NCBI GenBank assembly: GCA_039090855.1 | Contig: CM077012.1 | Coordinates: forward strand, 141,642,541-141,706,540 | Length of the DNA: 64,000 bases | From: Macrothele yani | Taxonomy: Eukaryota; Arthropoda; Arachnida; Araneae; Macrothelidae | Direction of reading: 5' to 3' | Shown here: in pieces, positions 58,258 through 64,000 of the stretch | Position numbering within the stretch: the stretch's first letter is position 1 | Layout: each line of letters begins with the position of its first letter | Notes under the pieces: generated by a model | Database searches by the model: none | The model's input: only the letters and a program-made list of their open reading frames with translations | What the model was told of the DNA's origin: nothing | Program-made: the position numbers and the translations under genes

Positions 58258-58567
58258 ATATGAGTTTATTGGCTCGAGGGTCTCTATGAGCCAAAGAGCG
58301 CCAAGTCTAAAGCTTTAGAACAGTAAAAAATACATTAAAACATAAAAAACAGTATGTCACTAAACAGAACAACAAGCGTTCTAAAAAACCGATGAACCGA
58401 TAACTCATTGCACAAAACGGAAAACACCGGTACATTTCAATGATCCTTTAAAGGGAGACTCGGGGTTTCTGGGTCATCTGATAGAGTGGGTACAAGCAGA
58501 TAACGAGCACTTTCACGAACCAAGCGACGACACGAATATAACACATGAACAACAGTCAGACACGGCA
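58258..58567 (-). mobile_element. Jockey-type LINE 3' end (copy 4)
   Basis: The complement of the LINE terminus (GAGTTTATTGGCTCGAGGGTCTC) and about 300 bp of its 3' region match copies 1 and 3, for example CTTTAAAGGGAGACTCGGGGTTTCTGGG. It sits inside the Tc1-like transposase and next to the SINE, which fits SINE use of LINE machinery at the same site but does not prove it. Confidence 0.72.
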
Positions 58568-58960
58568 ATAAATACCAGTACGATGGATTAACCGAACTGT
58601 AATTACGGGAACGAACTGTTATGACGAAAACGGGATCATTCCGACTGGTATTGAACTGTGCTGCTATTTGCGGTACTGTGGTCTTTTGCTTCCGTTGTAT
58701 AATCCGTGCTAACGTTCGCCAGTCACTATCTGACATTTTCGTATAGCGTCCAGAACTTGCACGTTTGGAGGCAATACCGTGTCCTTCATGGTAGGCAGTC
58801 GTAGTCTTCGCTACAGTTTCTCGTGTTACATCTACTATTTCTGCCATTCTAATTACTGAAACTCCTCCAAGGCGCGTATCAGAGATCATGCCATTTTTGA
58901 AATCACTGAAATCTGACACTGTTGACAGTTACTCCAGAACAGCTGTTTCATCTACGGCTG

Positions 58961-59237
58961 TGACAGTGCTACGTGACAGCCGACATCGTACTACATTCTT
59001 TATAGACCTGGGTTACTTCGTATCTGTGATCTGCATACGCCTCGCATTGCGTGTACTCGAATCGCAGTAGGTATTTCCATTAATTGATAAATCCCTGAAA
59101 ATACGAGTACAAAAACTAATACATCATGGGACAGAAGCAATATATCCTAAAGGAACGGACAATCTTGTCTGGCCGTAACATAGCGCTTACTCTTAGCACT
59201 AAAAGCGAGCTTCACCAGTTTGATTCATCAAGTTTAC
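58961..59237. other. Sequence without supported features
   Basis: Nothing recognisable here. Confidence 0.35.
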
Positions 59238-59542
59238 ATTAGGTGGAGACACCACTGGCTCTGCCTCCATAGGTCACAGCTAATCTTTGGAGTGACGTCA
59301 CATACAGGCAGAAACAAACTAAATTATACAGTTTGTAAAACAGTAAGCTTGTATAATTGATAAAGATTATCAAATCCATCATTTTATGTGTCTATACGCC
59401 GCGAAGCTTTTGTACCATTGGTTTCAGTAGTTTCAAAGCAGCTTTTTGCCTGCGAAGTGCCTGGATATGACGTCACCTGCAGCACTGGCGGTGACTTACG
59501 GTGGCCAGTGCTGCGTGGATAGGAGTGGTGACTCCACCTAAT
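59238..59542. mobile_element. MITE-like element with ~20-bp terminal inverted repeats
   Basis: Left end ATTAGGTGGAGACACCACT and right end AGTGGTGACTCCACCTAAT are complementary except at one site. The 305-bp element has no open frame. I cannot fix the target duplication because the ends are themselves symmetrical with the flanks, and I cannot name the superfamily. Confidence 0.65.
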
Positions 59543-60142
59543 ATATACTCGATGGTTTGACTCATTAACCTTTTCGAAGGATGAACTGAGGTAATTTATC
59601 TTCTGAGAACATTTTACATAAGTTTTAATGACGAAAATGAATGTTTTGCATTTCCTAAATTTATTAATTCATAATAAATACATTTCATACATGTTTATGA
59701 AAAATTTACTGGATTTGCTTACCGTAACTCATACTGGCATTCTACAATAGACACTTAATCATTTGAAAACGTGCACCTTATACATGTATGCTGTAGCGAG
59801 ACAAAATAATGACCATTTCTTAATGATTAACATACGCGGTCAGTTGCCTGTTTTCAACACATTTCGTGGGAGTAATATCATTCCTTAGAAGTAACGGGTA
59901 TATTACGTTTTTTATGAGATATTTCATATATAATTTGGCAGGTAAACAACATTTTGCCACTTTGCAGTTTTAAGGAAGATTTTGTTAGGTTACATTCAAA
60001 GGCAAGTTAAGTTGCAAAATGGTGGAAGGGTCATAAGCAGTGTGCTGACCGGAAAGTTTGTGCCGAAAATCGGCATGCAAAAGAACGTCCCTATGACAGA
60101 AAAAAAACCTTTAATCAAAGATATAGGTACCCTGTTGTTGTA
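59543..60142. other. Sequence without supported features
   Basis: AT-rich, no recognisable gene. Confidence 0.35.
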
Positions 60143-60663
60143 CACGGCTGGACAATTGCTAAGGACGGATCATAAACGGCTATATAGCGCATAAAAAAGT
60201 AAGGGTGGTTGGATGCCAAGTGAAATAAAATAATGTCAGAATGCCAGGACATTACAAGAAAGACAATTTATTGTGCTCTGAAATCCAGAAGGCTTTGGAA
60301 CGTGTTCAAGGGACAAACATGCCATTTTGTGCAGAATACGTAAACGTGAAAAATGCACCGTCCGCAGGCGTTCCGGCGTAAGATGTCAATACGGGATATG
60401 GCCAACATGGAGGGCGATGCAAGATTCCACACGTCGTGTCATGCTTTGCACAACATTATCAAGCAGCTGTGGGGATAATTTATCCCATTCCTCTGTCAGT
60501 GCACGGATGAGGGTGTCCTTGTTTATTGGAGGGCATTGGCGACCATCAAGACTCCTCCCCAAAGCATTCCACACATTTTCAATGGGATTCAGATCTGGAG
60601 AACGTGCTGGCCATACGAGGCGTTGAATATCCTCGCTCTCAAGGCACTCCTGGACAGCGACTG

Positions 60664-61355
60664 AGTAACGTATACTCTAGATTCACTTTCCTTTTGATTT
60701 TTACTATCTCTGGTTATTTTATTTTACTATGTAAATTATCTTCTTACTGAACGAGATGTTATTTCTCCCGCTGAATGAGATCTGGCAATGAGTGTAAGTC
60801 ATGACGTGGTGGTAGCCAGTATAAATAGGCGCGTTCAACGATACGTAGAGAGAGCTGTTGTTGTACGAAGTGAGCTGTTGTTTATGTGTCAGAGAGCTGT
60901 TGTTGTACGGAGAGAGCTGTTGTTGTACGAAGTGAGCTGTTGTTTATGTGTCAGAGAGCTGTTGTTGTATAGAGAGAGCGGTTGCTTATGTGCGTGAGAG
61001 CTTTGTTTCGTGTGTAAAGAGATCTTCGTTTATGTAAGAGCCAGAAGTTTACCAAATAAAAGATTGTCTTAGTAAGTACGTCTTTCTCAGTTCATAGTTT
61101 TGTCAGATCTCTGTCTGGCTGTTAGGTTAATTTCATTAGTTGATTATTATTAACAACCAGCATAAGACTTTATTCATCTTAATTACTACTACAACATTAC
61201 TAGCAGTTGAAAGCTTGTTCATTATTATTACTACACTACTAGCAGGAAAGTTTATTCATGATATAATTAACAAACAACAAGCATTAGAAGAAGCATTAGC
61301 TTAGAAGAAGTTGAATTCATTATAATTCAGTAGCAGAAGCGATATATTCATTATA
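60664..61355 (+). mobile_element. Solo LTR, copy 2 (692 bp), inside a Tc1-like transposase
   Basis: It begins AGTAACGTATACTC and ends TTCATTATA. The 4-bp repeat ACTG (60660-60663 and 61356-61359) flanks it, and removing the LTR plus one ACTG restores the transposase codons. A TATA box (CCAGTATAAATAGGCGCG, about 60814-60834) is followed by imperfect tandem repeats of GAGAGCTGTTGTTGTACG (60845-60985) and an AATAAA near 61055-61061, as expected for U3-R. No internal retrotransposon sequence is next to it. Confidence 0.85.
60818..60828 (+). promoter_or_regulatory. TATA box of the LTR promoter
   Basis: AGTATAAATAG lies in the middle of the LTR and is conserved in the other copy at about 26627-26637 on the minus strand (CTATTTATACT on the plus strand). 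An AATAAA follows about 230 bp downstream. Confidence 0.6.
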
Positions 61356-62455
61356 ACTGTTCGATGACATGTTGCGTTGTCGTCCATGAAAATGAATCTA
61401 TCACCGACAGCACCACGGAACATACGTAGGTAGCAGAACATCATTAATGTATCGTTGGCCAGTCATAGTCCCAGTTGGAAGCACATAGAGGGACGTACGG
61501 CCATTGATCATGATGCCAGCCCATACCATGACACTACATGTCGGATATCGGTCCCTTTCCTGTATGTTTGCTCGACAATATGCAGTACCACTATCACGCC
61601 AGATCAGTTGTCGTCGACAATCAGACGATAGACTGTATCTACTCTCATCTGAGAAGAGTACAGCAGACCAGTCGTTATCAGTCCAATTGCGATGTTGACG
61701 GCACCATTGCAAACGGGCGGTACGGTGACGTCTGGACAATGGGATGCACACAACAGGACGGCGGGCGTATAGTCCTCCTTCATGCAAACGTCACACAACA
61801 GGACGGCGGGCGTATAGTCCTCCTTCATGCAAACGTCTGGCGACAGTTTTTAGGGAGATCCGCTTGCCAGTAGCAGCCATAAACTGATTTGCTACCTCAC
61901 TAGCTGTGCTGCGCCGGTGTCTTTTTGTTGATAGCACTATGTACCGATCTTCTGCAGGTGTCGTACTGCGAACACGACCTCCCCCGTGACGTTTGCTACA
62001 CTCTCCATTTATTTGAAATGATTTCCAAAGCCTTGAAACAACACTGTGGCTGACGTCAAACTCCCTGTCAACATCTGTTATTTTTCGCCCTTCTTCAATT
62101 TGCCAATAATACGGCTACGCGTAAAATCATCTAGGTGATGTCGGGAAGGCATACTGAAAATTGCAAGTTCGTCAATTGATTCTTTCCCTTTCAACTTTGC
62201 GTTTGAACAACAACGGTCAATACGCGTCAAATCCTTTACATCTCTTATCAGCGCTATAACGTCACGAACAAGTTCGGCAATCCAAAATTTGCATACGCAC
62301 AACACGTCTTACTGTATCCCGCACTTATGCTAATTTCCACATTTTCCTGCCTTCCATTTTATGGTTTCTATCGTTGCTATTGTCATCCGTCCTTAGCAAT
62401 TGTCCGGCAGTGTATAACCTTCGCCATCGGTCATACAGGATGAAGATTCCGTTTG

Positions 62456-62641
62456 GCGGCCCCGGTGGCGCAGTGGTCTAAGCGATGACTTCTGATCATT
62501 CGTCTGAGATGGGTCCGGGTTCGAATCCGGGTGAGGCATGGATGTTGTGTTTGTTTTACGTCAGTGGCCCTAAATTAGGGACGGGTGACTGCTTATAGCC
62601 CACTGAGTTGCTCACGGTTGTCGTTAAACCCCCAATAAAAA
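62456..62641 (+). mobile_element. tRNA-derived SINE (copy 12)
   Basis: The best-kept head of the family: GGCCCCGGTGGCGCAGTGGTCTAAGCG, B box GGGTTCGAATCCGGG, GAGGCATGGATGTTGTG, CCCTAAATTAGGGACGGG and GTCGTTAAACCCCCAAT with an A-rich tail. The (CT)n-GGAACCAGT middle part is deleted. Confidence 0.85.
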
Positions 62642-62769
62642 GTAAAAAGATTCCGTTCTCCCAGAATTTCACAGGTTTCAGCGCAAAAAAAATGGTCTAG
62701 GGGATTTTTGACCGGGTCTAAGGAACCTCGTGCCATTAAGGGAAGAATTCTAAAGTAATCTGAAAAGGT

Positions 62770-63210
62770 ATGGGGGCGCAATGTCTGGAAGTATGGTGAT
62801 TGAGGTAGACATCCAGCCCGAAGTCCAGCAACTTCTGCCGTGCCCTCAAAGAGACATGAGATCTTGCATTTCCCTGCTGAAACACAAAGCCAATCCTATT
62901 CGCTAAAACAGGGCACTTTTCCTGATTGCTGCCTGCAGAACGTCCAGCTAGCAGCAGCACTTATTGCTATTTATCACCTGGTTGTAAAAGCTCATAGTGC
63001 AGTACACCTTTACAGTCCCACCAAACACTGAGCCAAATTTTCTTTGAAGATTGCCGTTCATCGTTCTACGACTTTACAACCACTTTCCTGTCTTACTTTC
63101 GGAAGTTTCCAGCACATACTGATACCCGGTTTTCTCACAATCTTTTTATGAGTTGCCTCATCTACATATAGTGACGATGGCACGAGGCGACCGATCATCA
63201 ACAAGCTATG
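62770..63210 (-). pseudogene. mariner transposase remnant
   Basis: On the minus strand one frame reads VLANRIGFVFQQGNARSHVS and LRARQKLLDFGLDVYLNHHT. This matches the mariner block LVNRKGVVFHQDNARPHTS... with the second catalytic D changed to G. Upstream frames may hold a decayed VWWD region. There are no visible terminal repeats. Confidence 0.6.
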
Positions 63211-64000
63211 CAGATTCGGCACGCACTTTCCCCACAACACAATACATATTACTTACGTATAATTTTAATGTAAAATTTATAAGCAGCATTCAAATTTTCT
63301 ATAAACGTGATTTAGAAAATAACTATGCCTTTTAGATGGTTTTCAATATTGCATGCGATTATCAAATTTTGAGTGAATGTTATTCGAATATGAAGCATGT
63401 GTGTTTGCAAGGAAAGTATTCGAATCTTTTGGCTGACACATCAATACTTTGGAAGAAATCTGGGTAAAATATTTTTCATATTCTTATTTGAAAGGATTTG
63501 TGCAGTTTGTGAATTGTTTCAACGCAACTCTGCTTAGGAGCACCAAGTCATACATAAATTTTCTGGGAGTATTGGCTTGTTTAGTAGTAAATATGTCATA
63601 ATATTTTGAAATTACCCAAAAGTTTTTGAAATGTCGTTGGGAATCTTGGGAAAAATTTGCAATTTCGATTAGTCATTTAGAATGTTTTCCAATATTTTAG
63701 GTAGTTCAGCTTATATCACTATAAACTTCAAAAGGAATGACAAATGAGCAATGACAACTGAAAGATGACATAACCAATAACTTTATTTTTGTGTTTTAGA
63801 ACACCTCTAAGCGTATGTTTCTGCCCGAAAGTTGCGAAAATATTTCGCAATATCGGTAAGCAAAAAGATCAGAAACGAAGATTTTTAGAAAACAAATCCG
63901 AGAAGGATTTTTTGGAGAACTAAAATTGTGCAAATATATACAATTTCGCTGAGAATAAAAACTTGTTTTACATCTAAATCTGGAGATGTTATTAATTTTG
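63211..64000. other. AT-rich sequence without supported features
   Basis: No gene, RNA or repeat that I can support. It is probably still intronic. Confidence 0.35.

Larger units (their letters stand above)
57400..58919 (-). pseudogene. Tc1-like transposase, family 9 (split)
   Basis: N-terminal block at 58590-58919: FKNGMISDTRLGGVSVIRMA, EIVDVTRETVAKTTTAYHEG (HTH1), SKRASSGRYTKMSDSDWRTL and KQKTTVPQIAAQFNTSRND (HTH2). C-terminal block at 57404-57980 in several frames: a Tc1-like WKLKTGNVSSGQTN region, and FADHEDEVQQLSWPPQSPDF with NIIEHL, where the third catalytic E is present. The end resembles SIPSRTASVLKARGGSTAY. The inserted elements separate the two blocks. Confidence 0.75.
57345..58960 (-). 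mobile_element. Tc1-like element, family 9, with nested SINE and LINE
   Basis: Transposase pieces lie on both sides of a SINE (58024-58246) and a LINE 3' end (58258-58567). Without these it would be about 1.1 kb, a normal Tc1 size. I could not find clear terminal repeats at either end. Confidence 0.7.
60386..62152 (-). pseudogene. Tc1-like transposase, family 10 (split by LTR)
   Basis: N-terminus MPSRHHLDDFTRSRIIGKLK, then ITDVDREFDVSHSVVSRLWK (HTH1) and HRRSTASEVANQFMAATGKR (HTH2). The core has DNDWSAVLFSDESRYSLSSD (first catalytic D), MVWAGIMINGRTSLYVLPTG, and FMDDNATCH (second D), directly before the LTR. After the LTR come VQECLESEDIQRLVWPARSP and DLNPIENVWNALGRSL with the third E. The C-terminus is SMTRRVESCIALHVGHIPY. 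The three catalytic residues survive. The LTR and a 45-bp duplication break the frame. Confidence 0.88.
60143..62412 (-). mobile_element. Tc1-like DNA transposon, family 10, interrupted by a solo LTR
   Basis: Ends CACGGCTGGACAATTGCTAA and TTAGCAATTGTCCGGCAGTG, two mismatches in 20, with TA at 60141-60142 and 62413-62414. Its own length without the LTR is about 1570 bp. A 45-bp direct duplication (61747-61836) lies in the transposase. Confidence 0.9.

Noticed and set aside
60788..60997. 69-codon open frame in the solo LTR with VVVRSELL repeats
   Set aside because: It follows from the GAGAGCTGTTGTTGTA tandem repeats in the LTR and has no conserved domain.

Overview
This is animal, almost certainly arthropod, genomic DNA. 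It is AT-rich with almost no long open frames, one conserved exon with consensus splice sites, and very many decayed transposable elements. I favour an arachnid or another large-genome arthropod, but the exon alone does not settle the species.

The only host coding sequence I can support is at 4592-5014 (+). It is a phase-0/phase-0 exon of an ERG-type (KCNH2/seizure-like) voltage-gated potassium channel, covering S1, S2 and S3. The next exon should carry the S4 voltage sensor, and I find nothing like it in the remaining 59 kb. Most of the window therefore looks like one very large intron, with the upstream intron on the left.

The rest is a transposon graveyard. (1) Tc1/mariner-superfamily DNA transposons: one 1.2-kb family has four copies (1052-2233, 7406-8623, 46216-47431, 51746-52961). 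At least eight other Tc1-like elements or remnants lie at 9601, 18636, 22281, 24780, 36145, 39627, 41132, 43351, 49984, 57345 and 60143, and mariner remnants lie at 8640, 13032, 18280 and 62770. All carry stops, frameshifts or lost catalytic residues. (2) Two Penelope-like retroelement copies lie head to head (49200 down to about 46045, and 49205 up to about 53110). Each carries the same dead Tc1 passenger in its 3' part, giving a roughly 7-kb imperfect palindrome. (3) A broken RTE-type LINE (53870-56883, -) and several 5'-truncated Jockey-type LINE 3' ends. (4) Two solo LTRs of one family in opposite orientations, each with a 4-bp target duplication. (5) About twelve copies of one tRNA-derived SINE, one inserted inside another. 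(6) Tandem repeats: a 420-bp unit carrying a tRNA-like sequence (3211-4199) and a 457-bp higher-order satellite built from three ~152-bp monomers (38150-39480). (7) A perfect-looking foldback hairpin (6271-6384) and a small MITE (59238-59542).

Insertions are often nested: an LTR in a Tc1-like transposase, a Tc1-like element inside the endonuclease motif of a Penelope copy, SINE and LINE inside a Tc1-like element, and SINE in SINE. These give a relative order of events. I see no CRISPR array, operon, prokaryotic gene or obvious new multi-gene system. The most unusual object is the inverted Penelope/Tc1 composite.
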